A stretch of 40,759 nucleotides of DNA from Clostridia bacterium (GTDB lineage: Bacteria; Bacillota; Clostridia; Oscillospirales; CAG-272), in the NCBI GenBank assembly GCA_017454675.1, contig JAFTCN010000081.1, positions 1 to 40,759 of the forward strand, written 5' to 3'. This document shows, one piece after another, positions 15,069 to 24,164 of this stretch; positions within the stretch are counted from its first letter, which is position 1, and every line of letters begins with the position of its first letter. The notes under the pieces were generated by a model that was not told where the DNA came from, did no database searches, and saw nothing but the letters and a program-made list of their open reading frames with translations. Position numbers and translations under genes: made by a program.

Positions 15069-16439
15069 TCAGATCGAAAACGCGGCTTCCCTGATGACTT
15101 CGCCCACTGTCGGGTGCGGGAAGACGAATTTCTGCAGGTCCTTCGCGCGCATCTCGCGCTCTACTATGATCGCGCAGCCGTAGATTATCTCGGAGGCGTA
15201 GTTGCCGATCATGTGGATGCCGAGTATGTTGCCGTGCTCGCGGCCGGCGACAAGCTTCAGGATACCGTCGCCGCCCTCGTTTTCGGCCACATAGCGGCCG
15301 GACATCTTCATCGTGACCTTCTTCTCGACGGCGTCGATACCGCGGGCCTTCGCGGCTGCGGCGGTGAGTCCCACCGACGCCACCTCGGGGTTCGTGTAGA
15401 TGACCGACGGGATGGCGTCGTAGTCGACCTCATCCTTCTGTCCGAGCATGTCTCTCACCGCGGCCTCGCCCTCGCGGTAGGCGGTGTGGGCGAGCATCGA
15501 GCGTCCGTTGACGTCTCCCGCCGCCCAGATGCCGGCGACGTTCGTCTGTCCGCGGCCGTTGGTCACGACAGCTCCGCGCTCGGTGAGAACTCCGACGCTC
15601 TCGAGTCCGATGCCGGCGGTCCTCGCGCGGCGGCCGATCGAGATCAGCACCCTGTCGCAGGGCACCGACGCCTCGGCTCCTCCGCCGGCGGGCAGGTAGT
15701 TCACCCTGCCGGTCCCGACGGAGGTGACCCTCGCGCCGAGCAGGAACTTCACGCCGCGGGCGGCGTAGTTCTTGAGAAGTATCGCGGCGATGTCCGCGTC
15801 CGTCGGGCCGCCGATGTGATCGAGCATCTCGATCACGGTGACCTCGGAACCGACGCTGTTGAAATATGACGCCATCTCGAGTCCGATGACCCCGCCGCCT
15901 ATGACGGCGAGCCGCTTCGGGATCTCGCGCATCGCGAGGATCTCGCGGTTCGTCATCCCGAATCCTGACGCGACCGATTCGCGCAGGCCGGGGATGGGGG
16001 GCACCGACGCCTCCGAACCGGTGCAGATCAGCAGTCTCTTTCCGACGTATTCCTTTCCGCCGGCCTCGACGGACAAGCCTTCGGGGCCGCGGCCATTTAT
16101 CACGCCCGAAGCGTTCACGACCTCGACTCCGAGGCCGCGGAGAGCGGCCGCGACTCCGCCGGTAAGCATCTTTACGACGCGGTCCTTGCGGTCGATCACG
16201 AAGGAGTGGTCGATCGTCGCGCCCTCTGTCTTAACTCCGTATTTTTCGCCGTGTTTCGCGTGGTCGTAGACCTTTGCGGAGTAGAGCAGTGTCTTGGTCG
16301 GGATGCAGCCCTCGTTGAGGCAGACGCCTCCGAGCGCGCGCTCTTCGATCACCAGCGTTTTCATGCCGGCGCCGGCGGCGCGCTCGGCCGCGTTGTATCC
16401 GGCGGGTCCTCCGCCGAGTATTATAAGATCGTATGTCAT
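15069..16439 (-). CDS. lpdA: Dihydrolipoyl dehydrogenase (E3)
   Basis: 456 aa, ATG at 16439 with GGGAGGG eight bases upstream. FAD-binding GGGPAGYNAAERAAGAG is at the N-terminus and the redox disulfide is in GGVCLNEGCIPTKTLLYSAK. NAD-binding (RLAVIGGGVIGLEMASY) and the second FAD motif (TNVAGIWAAGDVNGRSMLAH) follow. The C-terminal dimer interface ends in FVFPHPTVGEVIREAAF, carrying the catalytic His-Pro. It reoxidises dihydrolipoate on E2 and reduces NAD+. No N-terminal lipoyl domain is fused to it. It lies 15 bases after E2 and 27 before E1. Confidence 0.96.
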   Translation of the reverse strand: MTYDLIILGGGPAGYNAAERAAGAGMKTLVIEERALGGVCLNEGCIPTKTLLYSAKVYDHAKHGEKYGVKTEGATIDHSFVIDRKDRVVKMLTGGVAAALRGLGVEVVNASGVINGRGPEGLSVEAGGKEYVGKRLLICTGSEASVPPIPGLRESVASGFGMTNREILAMREIPKRLAVIGGGVIGLEMASYFNSVGSEVTVIEMLDHIGGPTDADIAAILLKNYAARGVKFLLGARVTSVGTGRVNYLPAGGGAEASVPCDRVLISIGRRARTAGIGLESVGVLTERGAVVTNGRGQTNVAGIWAAGDVNGRSMLAHTAYREGEAAVRDMLGQKDEVDYDAIPSVIYTNPEVASVGLTAAAAKARGIDAVEKKVTMKMSGRYVAENEGGDGILKLVAGREHGNILGIHMIGNYASEIIYGCAIIVEREMRAKDLQKFVFPHPTVGEVIREAAFSI

Positions 16440-16454
16440 ATGCCGTACCCTCCC

Positions 16455-17738
16455 TTATTTGAGCAGCAGCAGGCTGAAGTGCTCAAGGTTGAAGCAGAGG
16501 TCCTTCAGGAATCTGGCGGCCGGAGCTCCGTCGATCACTCTGTGGTCGAAGGTGAGCGAGAGGCCCATAGCGTCGTAGAAGACGTTCTCGCCGTTCACTA
16601 ACTTTACGCGGCGGGTCATGCAGTCGACGCCGAGGATCCCGGTCTGGGGAGGATTGATGACGGGAGTGAAGCTCTCGACTCCGAGCGAGCCGAGGTTTGT
16701 CACAGTGAACGAGCCGCCCGAGAGCAGGTCGGGATTCAGCGAGCCGGCCTTCGCACCGGAGATGAGATCCTTGACTCTGGCGGAGAGTTCGGGGAGCGTG
16801 AGCGTGTCGGCGTTGAAGACCGTCGGGACGAGGAGTCCGCGCGGGGTGTCGACGGCCACTCCCAGGTTGACGTGCCGGAAGTATCTGACGGTCTCTTTGT
16901 CGGCGAAATAGTTGGCGTTGAGGTCGGGGTGTCCCGGCAGCGTTTTCGCGACGGCGAAGAGAACGATGTCGTTCAGAGTGATGTTTCCGAGTCCCATGCT
17001 CTCGCCCGAGGTCTTGACGGCCGCTCTCAGCGAGAGGATCTCGGTGGCGTCGAAGGAGGAGTTGAGCGTCAGCTGGGCCATCTCGGCGAGCGACGAATGC
17101 ATCGCCTTCGCTATGACCTTGCGGATGTTGGGAAGCTTTTTGTCCTCATACGCGACGACGGGCACAGCTGCGGCCTGCGGCGCGGCTTCGGCCGACGGAC
17201 GGGTGAGACCGCGGTCGAGGACGGCGTTGATGTCGCGCTCGATTATGCGGCCCATCGGTCCTGTGGGGACGGCCGCGGAGATGTCGGCGCCGGTCTTTTC
17301 GGCGAGACGTCTTGCGCGCGGGGAGATCCTTACGAATCCGTCACCGGATCTTTCTGCGGGAGCCGCTTCGGCAGCGGGCGCGGGAGTCTGCGCCGCGGGA
17401 GCGGGGGCGGCAGCGGGCGCGGGCGCGGGAGACGCGTCGGCGGGAGCCGCCGTCGGATGCGTGTTCTTTACCTGCTCGAGAAGAGCCGAGATGTCTTCTC
17501 CGGGCTCGCCTATTATGCAGACCGGCTCGAGGCAGGGTACGTCGTCGCCGTCGGCGGCGAATACTTCGAGAAGAGTGCCGGAGACGGTCGCTTCTTCGTC
17601 AAAAGCGGATTTGTCTGTTTCGTAGGAGAAAAGAACGTCCTTTTCAGCCACTTTATCGCCTTTTTTCTTCTTCCATTCGGTGATAACGCAGCTTTCAACG
17701 CTCTGTCCCTGACGAGGCATGATTACCAGTGTTGCCAT
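16455..17738 (-). CDS. pdhC: Dihydrolipoamide acyltransferase (E2)
   Basis: 427 aa, ATG at 17738 with GGAGG upstream. Domains: one lipoyl domain (1-76) with the lipoylated Lys43 in ETDKSAF; an Ala/Pro linker (~90-130); a peripheral-subunit-binding domain (~136-172, RISPRARRLAEKTGADI and PTGPMGRIIERDI); a second linker; and the catalytic acyltransferase domain (~200-425) ending in LTFDHRVIDGAPAARFL, with the catalytic His and Asp. It is the structural core of the 2-oxoacid dehydrogenase complex. First gene of the operon, with a consensus-like promoter upstream. Substrate specificity is not resolved by sequence, so the symbol is provisional. Confidence 0.93.
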   Translation of the reverse strand: MATLVIMPRQGQSVESCVITEWKKKKGDKVAEKDVLFSYETDKSAFDEEATVSGTLLEVFAADGDDVPCLEPVCIIGEPGEDISALLEQVKNTHPTAAPADASPAPAPAAAPAPAAQTPAPAAEAAPAERSGDGFVRISPRARRLAEKTGADISAAVPTGPMGRIIERDINAVLDRGLTRPSAEAAPQAAAVPVVAYEDKKLPNIRKVIAKAMHSSLAEMAQLTLNSSFDATEILSLRAAVKTSGESMGLGNITLNDIVLFAVAKTLPGHPDLNANYFADKETVRYFRHVNLGVAVDTPRGLLVPTVFNADTLTLPELSARVKDLISGAKAGSLNPDLLSGGSFTVTNLGSLGVESFTPVINPPQTGILGVDCMTRRVKLVNGENVFYDAMGLSLTFDHRVIDGAPAARFLKDLCFNLEHFSLLLLK

Positions 17739-17786
17739 TGTTTTCCTCCGAGATCTTTATGTCTGATTTTTTATTTCCGTCATACC

Positions 17787-17815
17787 GCCCGGCAGAGCGT
17801 GACACGCCTCCGGGC
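17787..17815 (-). promoter_or_regulatory. Stem-loop in the 5' leader of the 2-oxoacid dehydrogenase operon
   Basis: GCCCGG (17787-17792) pairs with CCGGGC (17810-17815), with an inner GCGT/ACGC pair. It lies between the promoter and E2 and has no T-run, so it is not a terminator. A regulatory role is only possible. Confidence 0.35.
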
Positions 17816-17834
17816 AAGAGAATACCGACTGAAT

Positions 17835-17863
17835 ATTATATCACACAACAGGAAAAAATACAA
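17835..17863 (-). promoter_or_regulatory. Promoter of the 2-oxoacid dehydrogenase operon
   Basis: On the minus strand TTGTAT (17858-17863), a 17-base spacer and TATAAT (17835-17840) lie about 100 bases before the E2 start. Confidence 0.8.
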
Positions 17864-17988
17864 TAATACAGCTTATAATAAATGAGCCGGGTGCCCCCTG
17901 AGTTAATTCCCGGAGTTAATACCGCAGCAGAATTGACCCCGGAAATTTCACGCGGAGACAAAATAACGGGTCGTCCCGCACGATGCTC

Positions 17989-18017
17989 TTTACAAAACGG
18001 CCTGTTTTTGATATAAT
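17989..18017 (+). promoter_or_regulatory. Promoter of the NUDIX/potassium-uptake operon
   Basis: TTTACA (17989-17994), a 17-base spacer and TATAAT (18012-18017). No other gene lies between it and the NUDIX start at 18218. Confidence 0.8.
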
Positions 18018-18217
18018 ATAATATTGAGATATTGTTTACTGCGAGGATCCCGGCGGTCTTGAACAGATCGGCCCGGGAGCTCGCGTGCTTTCAGGCTGCG
18101 GACGCCGGCCCGTAAAAGGCAAACGGAAGAAGGCGGGCCGGGATGAAAAAGTGAGCCGGCAGGAAGCATACATCGGACAGCCGTTTGAAAAAAACAGAAA
18201 AGAGACCGGAGAAAAAG
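18018..18217 (+). other. GC-rich structured 5' leader of the potassium-uptake operon
   Basis: About 195 nt of transcribed leader. CCGGCCCG near 18105 can pair with CGGGCCGG near 18135, and other GC-rich inverted pairs occur near 18045-18075. I did not find the conserved boxes of the c-di-AMP (ydaO) riboswitch, which often controls Ktr genes. The non-coding stretch 17739-18217 holds only this leader, two divergent promoters and the E2 leader. Confidence 0.35.
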
Positions 18218-18856
18218 ATGGCAAATAATATGGCCGGACCCGGGAGCGCCGCGGCAAACGCGGCCCGGGACCGGGCGGAAGAGGAAGGACGCGTGCTTGC
18301 GGAAAAGCGCGTGGCATCGGAAGAGATATTCAGGGGGAGGATGCTCCACATCTTCAACGACACCGTCGAGCTGCCGAACGGCATGCCGGCGTCGCGCGAG
18401 GTGATAAGGCACGTCGGAGCCGTGGCGGTGCTTCCGCTGACCGGCGACGGACAGGCCGTCGTCGAGCGTCAGTTCCGATATCCCGTGGGAAAAGTGATCA
18501 CCGAGATTCCCGCGGGAAAGCTCAACAGCAGCGACGAGGACAGGCTCGAGGCGGCAAAGCGCGAGCTGCGCGAGGAGACCGGCATCACCGCCGACGAGTG
18601 GACTGACATGGGAGAATTCATCCCCGCCGCGGCCTATTGCGACGAAAAACTCACCCTGTACCTCGCGAGAGGGCTTCACTACGGGCCGCGCGACCTCGAT
18701 GACGACGAATTCCTAAACGTCGAGACGGTGCCGTTCGGGGAACTGGTCGACGACGTCATGAACGGCAGGATAGTCGACGCCAAGACCCAGACGGCGGTCC
18801 TCAAGGCCGCCTGTCTTACCGGATACTTCGGAAAAGGGAGCGGTGACTGCAGATGA
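18218..18856 (+). CDS. NUDIX hydrolase, ADP-ribose pyrophosphatase-like
   Basis: 212 aa. The ATG at 18218 has GGAG six bases upstream; a TTG eleven codons earlier is less likely. A hydrophilic N-terminal segment (~1-35) precedes the NUDIX fold. The core shows HVGAVAVLPLTGDG, VVERQFRYPVGKVITEIPAG and the Nudix box RLEAAKRELREETGI with its REx2EE metal ligands; the box carries one extra residue between its Gly and first Glu. AAYCDEKLTLYLARGL is typical of ADP-ribose pyrophosphatases. It would cleave ADP-ribose to AMP and ribose-5-phosphate. Its TGA overlaps the trkA ATG (ATGA), coupling it to potassium uptake genes. Confidence 0.9.
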   Translation: MANNMAGPGSAAANAARDRAEEEGRVLAEKRVASEEIFRGRMLHIFNDTVELPNGMPASREVIRHVGAVAVLPLTGDGQAVVERQFRYPVGKVITEIPAGKLNSSDEDRLEAAKRELREETGITADEWTDMGEFIPAAAYCDEKLTLYLARGLHYGPRDLDDDEFLNVETVPFGELVDDVMNGRIVDAKTQTAVLKAACLTGYFGKGSGDCR

Positions 18857-20286
18857 ATATAGTGGTCATCGGAGCCGGCAAGATCGGCAGCGCGATCATC
18901 TCGAGCCTTGTCGAGGAGGGGCACGACGTCACGGCCGTCGACACAAGCCCGCGCGCGATCGAGGAGATCACCGATTCCTACGATATAATGTGCGTTTGCG
19001 GCAACGGCGCGGACGTCGACGCTCTGCGCGAGGCTTCGGCGGGTTCCGCCAAGCTGTTCGTCGCATGCACCGAGTCGGACGACACCAACATGCTGGCCTG
19101 CTTCCTTGCCAGACGCATGGGAGCTGCGCACACGATAGCAAGGATACGGAACCCCGAGTACAACGACGACAGCTTCGGCTTCACCTGCCAGCAGCTCGAC
19201 ATATCCGAGGCGATCAACCCCGACAGACGTGCTGCGACCGAGATATTCAGGATCCTGAAGTTCCCGTCGGCCGTCAATATCGAGACGTTCTCGGGCAGGT
19301 TCGAGCTTATCGAGCTCGTGCTCAGGGACGATTCGCCGCTGACCGGCATCCCGCTTTCGGAACTGAGAAAAAAATACCCCGCCGACTTCCTGATCTGCGC
19401 TGTCCAGAGCGGTTCGCAGACTTTCATTCCGTCGGGCTCCGACGAACTGATGCCGGGCGACAGGATAGCCATGACCGCCTCCCCGTATGTGGTCCAGAAA
19501 CTGCTCGGGAAGATGGGGATACTCAGAAAATCCGCGAAGGACGTCATGATAATCGGCGCCTCCAGGACGGCCTTCTATCTTTCGAAACAGCTCACTTCCG
19601 CCGGGATCCGGGTCAAGGTCATCGATTCCGACAGAGAGGCATGCGAAAGGTTCTCGACCGAACTGAACGACCCCGCGGTGACGGTCATCAACGGCGACGG
19701 CGCCAGCCAGTCGCTGCTGCTCGAAGAGGGACTCTCAGACATGGACGCGCTGGTGTCGCTCACCGGCTCCGACGAGGAGAACATACTCATCTCGCTCTTC
19801 GCCGCGGGCGCGGGCGTGCCGAAGACGGCCACGAAGGTCAACCGGCCGGAACTCGCCCAGATGGCGGAAAAGCTGGGGCTCGAAAGCGTCATCATCCCCG
19901 GAAAGATCGTCTCAAGCCAGCTTTCAAGATACGCGAGAGCGGTCCAGAATTCGGAGGGGAGCAACGTCGAGGCGCTCTACCGGGTGCTCGACGGCAGCGC
20001 CGAGGCGATAGAATTCAGGGTAAAACCTGATTTTCCCTACATCGGGATACCGCTGCGCGACATGTCGCTGCAGAAAAACATACTCATCGGCGGTATCATA
20101 CGCGGACGCAGGGCGCTGATACCGACGGGCACCGAGACTATCATGGAAGACGACAGGGTCGTCGTGATATCGTCGGGGCACAGACTGCTCGAGCTGTCCG
20201 ACATAGTGGACACCGACAATACGAATCCGCCGCGTCCGACGGGAGTCGCGCCGGAAAAATCCGGAAATCTGCGGGAAACGGTCTGA
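18853..20286 (+). CDS. trkA: Trk potassium uptake regulatory protein TrkA
   Basis: 477 aa, ATG at 18853 overlapping the NUDIX stop. It has the TrkA layout of two tandem RCK_N/RCK_C pairs: IVVIGAGKIGSAIISSL (~3-19) with acidic D30 of VTAVDTS, RCK_C near 135-220, a second Rossmann start VMIIGASRTAFYLSKQL (~232-248) with VKVIDSD, and a final RCK_C (~395-460). The first Rossmann motif keeps GxGxxG; the second is GASRTA, so it is degenerate and may not bind NAD(H). It is a cytoplasmic gating subunit for the TrkH channel encoded next. Confidence 0.95.
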   Translation: MNIVVIGAGKIGSAIISSLVEEGHDVTAVDTSPRAIEEITDSYDIMCVCGNGADVDALREASAGSAKLFVACTESDDTNMLACFLARRMGAAHTIARIRNPEYNDDSFGFTCQQLDISEAINPDRRAATEIFRILKFPSAVNIETFSGRFELIELVLRDDSPLTGIPLSELRKKYPADFLICAVQSGSQTFIPSGSDELMPGDRIAMTASPYVVQKLLGKMGILRKSAKDVMIIGASRTAFYLSKQLTSAGIRVKVIDSDREACERFSTELNDPAVTVINGDGASQSLLLEEGLSDMDALVSLTGSDEENILISLFAAGAGVPKTATKVNRPELAQMAEKLGLESVIIPGKIVSSQLSRYARAVQNSEGSNVEALYRVLDGSAEAIEFRVKPDFPYIGIPLRDMSLQKNILIGGIIRGRRALIPTGTETIMEDDRVVVISSGHRLLELSDIVDTDNTNPPRPTGVAPEKSGNLRETV

Positions 20287-20390
20287 CCGGCTGCCCGCGT
20301 CCGTACGGTACGCGCGGGTGATACGGGGCAGACCGTCTCCGGGAGCATCGTCCCGGACAGGTACAGAAAGCGAAAGGCGGGGTTGTCTGT

Positions 20391-21827
20391 TTGAATCGCC
20401 GCATGGTTTTTAACATAATCGGATATATCGCGATGGCCGAGGCGCTGCTGATGCTGCTTCCGGCGCTCGTGGCGCTTATCTACCTCGAGCCCGGCGGATG
20501 GTCGTTCGTAATATCGGCCGCGGTCTGCGCCGTTCTGGGTGCGGTGCTGATCCTCTCCTCCGGGACGAAGGACCACACGATCTACGCCAGGGAGGGATTC
20601 GCGATCGTCGCGCTTGGCTGGCTGCTGATGTCCGCGCTCGGAGCGCTTCCGTTCGTGATCAGCCGCGAGATTCCGTCGTACATCGATGCCTTCTTCGAGA
20701 CGGTCAGCGGATTCACCACAACGGGCGCGAGCATCCTGCGCGATATCGAGGCTCTCAGCCACTGCATGCTGTTCTGGCGAAGCTTCACTCACTTTATCGG
20801 CGGCATGGGAGTGCTCATCTTCATCATGGCCGTCATTCCGAATCTCGCCGACAGATCGATCCACATCATGAGAGCGGAGGTGCCGGGACCTGTCGTCGGG
20901 AAGCTGGTGCCGCGCATCAGGGACACCGCGCTGATCCTCTATCTCATATACATCAGCATGACCGTCCTCGAGACGGTGCTGCTCGTGATCGGCGGGATGC
21001 CGCTGTTCGACAGCCTGATCCACGCCTTCGGCACTGCCGGAACGGGCGGATTCAGCCTGAAGAATTCGAGTATAACTGATTATTCGCCCTATCTGCAGTG
21101 GGTGATCGCGATATTCATGTCGCTCTTCGGAGTGAACTTCAACATCTACTACCTGCTGCTCAGAAGAAAGTTCCGGACCGCCGCCGGCAGCGCGGAGCTT
21201 CGGATCTATTACGCGATCATGATAACGGCCGCGGCGGTCATCACGGTGAGCATCCTGCCCCGGACGTCGGGGGCCGGCGAGGCGATACGGCTGGGATTCT
21301 TCAAGGCGTCGTCGATCATGACGACCACCGGCTATGTCACTGCCCCGTACAACGACTGGCCGCAGCTCGCAAAAACGGTGATCTTCATACTGATGTTCAT
21401 CGGAGGCTGCGCCGGATCGACGGGCGGCGGCGTCAAGGTCACCCGCGTGATCATGCTCTTCAAGTCGATAGGCCGCGAGATCAAGCGGCTGATACACCCG
21501 CGCGCGGTCGCGAGAGTCGGTTTCGAAGGCAAACCGCTCGACGACCACACTCTGCACGGAGTGGGGAGCTACTTTGCGCTCTACATCGCGGTATTCGTCT
21601 GCACTTTCCTGCTGATCTCGGTCGACGGCCTCACTTTCGAGGAGAACTTATCGGCGGCCGCGTCATGCATAAACAACATAGGCCCCGCTTTCGGACGGGT
21701 ATCCGCCGGCTTCTTCGACTATTCGGGCTTCTCGAAGGTCGTGCTGTCGCTGGCGATGCTCGGCGGCAGGCTGGAGATCTATCCGCTGCTGCTCACCTTC
21801 CTGCCCTCCACCTGGCTCAAGAAGTGA
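20391..21827 (+). CDS. trkH: Trk potassium channel subunit TrkH
   Basis: 478 aa. A TTG start at 20391, with GGCGGGG eight bases upstream, gives the N-terminus MNRRMVFNIIGY expected for TrkH; the next ATG (20403) would remove it and is poorly placed. The four pore loops are visible: SGFTTTGAS (~104-112), GTAGTGGFS (~213-221), SIMTTTGYV (~306-314) and SCINNIGPAF (~424-433). The third P-loop precedes FIGGCAGSTGGGVKV, a family hallmark. It is an integral membrane K+ transporter and pairs with TrkA. The 104-base gap after trkA contains two GC-rich hairpins. Confidence 0.95.
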   Translation: MNRRMVFNIIGYIAMAEALLMLLPALVALIYLEPGGWSFVISAAVCAVLGAVLILSSGTKDHTIYAREGFAIVALGWLLMSALGALPFVISREIPSYIDAFFETVSGFTTTGASILRDIEALSHCMLFWRSFTHFIGGMGVLIFIMAVIPNLADRSIHIMRAEVPGPVVGKLVPRIRDTALILYLIYISMTVLETVLLVIGGMPLFDSLIHAFGTAGTGGFSLKNSSITDYSPYLQWVIAIFMSLFGVNFNIYYLLLRRKFRTAAGSAELRIYYAIMITAAAVITVSILPRTSGAGEAIRLGFFKASSIMTTTGYVTAPYNDWPQLAKTVIFILMFIGGCAGSTGGGVKVTRVIMLFKSIGREIKRLIHPRAVARVGFEGKPLDDHTLHGVGSYFALYIAVFVCTFLLISVDGLTFEENLSAAASCINNIGPAFGRVSAGFFDYSGFSKVVLSLAMLGGRLEIYPLLLTFLPSTWLKK

Positions 21828-21953
21828 GCAGGACGCTCCGCGGCGGCGGAGGACCGCGCCGGCGCGGGACGGGGGCGCAGGTCTTGTGCCTTTCCGGCCC
21901 GGCATCGCGTGACGGCCCTGCCTGAAGGCCCATCAAACGAAGGAGAAATACCT

Positions 21954-23399
21954 TTGCAAAACAACGAACGCAATACAGTAAGCAACGAAACAGAGAAATC
22001 CGCGGTCAAATTCAAGCGGTTCTATGCCGGTGAGAGCCGCCGTTCGGTCGGAGGTCCGAAGATCAGGCGGCCGATGAACGTAAGCCAGTTCATCGCGCTG
22101 GTCTTCATCGGGATCATACTGACCGGGACGGTCCTTCTGTCGCTGCCCGCCGCCTCGCGCGACGGAACCCCGGCGGGGTTCGTCGAGTCGCTGTTCACGG
22201 CGACGTCGGCCACCTGCGTCACCGGGCTCGTCCTCTCCGACACCTGGACGCAGTGGAGCGGATTCGGGCAGACCGTCATCGCTATGCTGATCGAGATCGG
22301 CGGACTGGGATTCGTCTCGATCGCCTCTTTCGTCATCTACGCCGTGAAAAAGAAGCTGAACGTCAACGAGCAGATGCTCGTCGCGCAGTCGATCGGGACC
22401 GACGACATTACCGACTCGCTGAGAGTTCAGCGCAAGGTCATAGCCTACTGCCTGTCCGTCGAGGCGGCCGGGGCGGTGCTGCTGACGCTCAGGTTCTGGC
22501 CGGAATACGGCTTTCTCAGTGCACTGAAGCTCGGAGCCTTCCACTCGGTATCCGCCTTCTGCAACGCCGGGTTCGACATAATGGGCTTCGAGGCCCCCGG
22601 CGGGAGCCTGACGAAATACGGCAGCGACCCCGCGGTATGCGGCATTCTTTCGCTGCTCATAGTCATCGGCGGGCTCGGATTCCTCGTCTGGGACGACATC
22701 CTGCGCAACCCCCGCCCGCGGAAATGGAGCGTTTACACCAAGCTGGTCGTCGTTACCAACCTGGTCCTGATCTTCGGCGGAGCGGTGCTGTTCTTCATCC
22801 TTGAGTACGGCAACCCCGGCACGATCGGAGAGATGTCCGTCTTCCGCAAGGTGACGGCTTCGTTCTTCCAGTCGGTCACGACCCGTACCGCCGGATTCGC
22901 CGGTGTCGATCAGGCGTCTCTCACCGAAGCCGGCAAGGCGGTGACGATAGTGCTGATGTTCATCGGCGGCAGCTCGGGCTCGACCGCCGGCGGACTCAAG
23001 ACGGTCACCTTCGCCGTGCTGATCCTCTTCCTGTGGTCGAGGGTCACCGGACGCAAAGCGGTAAGAGCGTTCAAGCGCACCGTCCAGGACAGCCACGTGC
23101 TCAACGCGCTGACCGTCTTCGGTCTGATGATACTGCTGTCGGTGGCCGGAGGATCGGTGATCAGCGCGACGTCCCCTGTGTCGCTGACCGACGGCCTGTT
23201 CGAGAGCGTTTCGGCTCTCGCGACGGTCGGCCTTTCCACCGGCGCGACGCCGGCCCTTTCCACCGTGGCAAAATTCATGATCATAGTCCTCATGTACTTC
23301 GGGCGCGTGGGACTTCTGACGATATGCATCGGCTTTCTGCAGGAAAAGCGCAGCGTGAACAAGATCAAATACGCCGAGACCTCGCTGCTCATCGGTTAG
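21954..23399 (+). CDS. ktrB: Second TrkH/KtrB-family potassium channel subunit
   Basis: 481 aa. A TTG start at 21954 has AAGGAG eight bases upstream. There is no ATG near, so this start is well supported. Residues 1-38 are hydrophilic, then four K+-channel repeats follow: SATCVTGL, SAFCNAGFDI, SVTTRTAGFAG and SALATVGLSTG mark the pore loops, and FIGGSSGSTAGGLKT lies after the third. It is shorter in loops and closer to KtrB than the preceding TrkH. It would form a K+ (Na+-linked in KtrAB) uptake channel gated by the RCK protein encoded downstream. Confidence 0.92.
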   Translation: MQNNERNTVSNETEKSAVKFKRFYAGESRRSVGGPKIRRPMNVSQFIALVFIGIILTGTVLLSLPAASRDGTPAGFVESLFTATSATCVTGLVLSDTWTQWSGFGQTVIAMLIEIGGLGFVSIASFVIYAVKKKLNVNEQMLVAQSIGTDDITDSLRVQRKVIAYCLSVEAAGAVLLTLRFWPEYGFLSALKLGAFHSVSAFCNAGFDIMGFEAPGGSLTKYGSDPAVCGILSLLIVIGGLGFLVWDDILRNPRPRKWSVYTKLVVVTNLVLIFGGAVLFFILEYGNPGTIGEMSVFRKVTASFFQSVTTRTAGFAGVDQASLTEAGKAVTIVLMFIGGSSGSTAGGLKTVTFAVLILFLWSRVTGRKAVRAFKRTVQDSHVLNALTVFGLMILLSVAGGSVISATSPVSLTDGLFESVSALATVGLSTGATPALSTVAKFMIIVLMYFGRVGLLTICIGFLQEKRSVNKIKYAETSLLIG

Positions 23400-23462
23400 C
23401 CCGGGGACGGCAGAAAGCGAACAGAAATAACCGGACGGCAGTCCGGGACGGAGGATACGTTA

Positions 23463-24113
23463 TTGAAATCGTATGTTGTGATAGGACTCGGCCTCTTCGG
23501 CGGCGAGATAGCCAAGAAGCTTTATGAGCTCGGCCAGGAGGTCATCGCGATCGACAAAGAAGAGGAATTCATAAACGAAGTGGCGGACAGCGTGACGCGC
23601 GCCGCCGTCGGCGACGCCACGGACCCGCAGGTCCTGAAGGCGCTGGGCGTGAAGAACTGCGACTGCGCAGTCGTTGCCGTCGGTTCCGACCTCGGAGCTT
23701 CGGTGCTGACCACCATGAACCTCAAGAAGCTCGGCATCCCGTATATCGTCTGCAAGGCGCAGAACGAGACGCACCGCATGATCCTTGAGAAGATCGGCGC
23801 CGATCAGGTCATCATACCCGAGCACGTGGTCGCCGACAAGATCGCCCGGTCGCTCGCCACTCCGAACATCATGGAGTACATCGAGCTCTCGAACGACTAC
23901 GGCATCATCGAGCGCAAGGCGCCCGCCGGCTGGGAGGGCAAGACGCTCCGCGAGATGAACATCCGCGCGAAATACGGCGTCGACATCATCGCGGTGAGGA
24001 ACGGGGATAAGATCAGGGTGTCCCCCGGAGCCGACTACAAGTTCGGCGACGAATCCGATCTCGTCGTGCTCGGCGATTACGATTCGCTCGAGAAGTTCAA
24101 GAAGATCAAATAA
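23463..24113 (+). CDS. ktrA: KtrA-type RCK regulatory subunit
   Basis: 216 aa. TTG start at 23463 with GGAGG eight bases upstream. A single RCK_N domain (SYVVIGLGLFGGEIAKKL, ~3-20, with VIAIDKEEEF) and a single RCK_C (~135-212) match the KtrA layout, half the size of TrkA. It forms an octameric gating ring under KtrB in known systems. Last of the potassium genes. A hairpin follows 7 bases after the stop. Confidence 0.93.
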   Translation: MKSYVVIGLGLFGGEIAKKLYELGQEVIAIDKEEEFINEVADSVTRAAVGDATDPQVLKALGVKNCDCAVVAVGSDLGASVLTTMNLKKLGIPYIVCKAQNETHRMILEKIGADQVIIPEHVVADKIARSLATPNIMEYIELSNDYGIIERKAPAGWEGKTLREMNIRAKYGVDIIAVRNGDKIRVSPGADYKFGDESDLVVLGDYDSLEKFKKIK

Positions 24114-24118
24114 GGAAA

Positions 24119-24151
24119 AAGGGGCTGTAAAACCGGTTTTTACAGCCCCTT
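24119..24151. terminator. Long hairpin between ktrA and glycerate kinase
   Basis: GGGGCTGTAAAA (24121-24132) pairs with its complement at 24138-24149 around a CCGG centre. On the minus strand it is followed by T residues; on the plus strand no T-run follows, so plus-strand termination is probably partial. Glycerate kinase starts only 14 bases later and may be reached by readthrough. Confidence 0.5.
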
Positions 24152-24164
24152 GCGGCAGAAAAGC

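Noticed and set aside
17881..18217. c-di-AMP (ydaO-type) riboswitch before the potassium operon
   Set aside because: Expected from biology, but I could not find the conserved riboswitch boxes; only generic GC-rich stems are visible. A covariance-model search would settle it.
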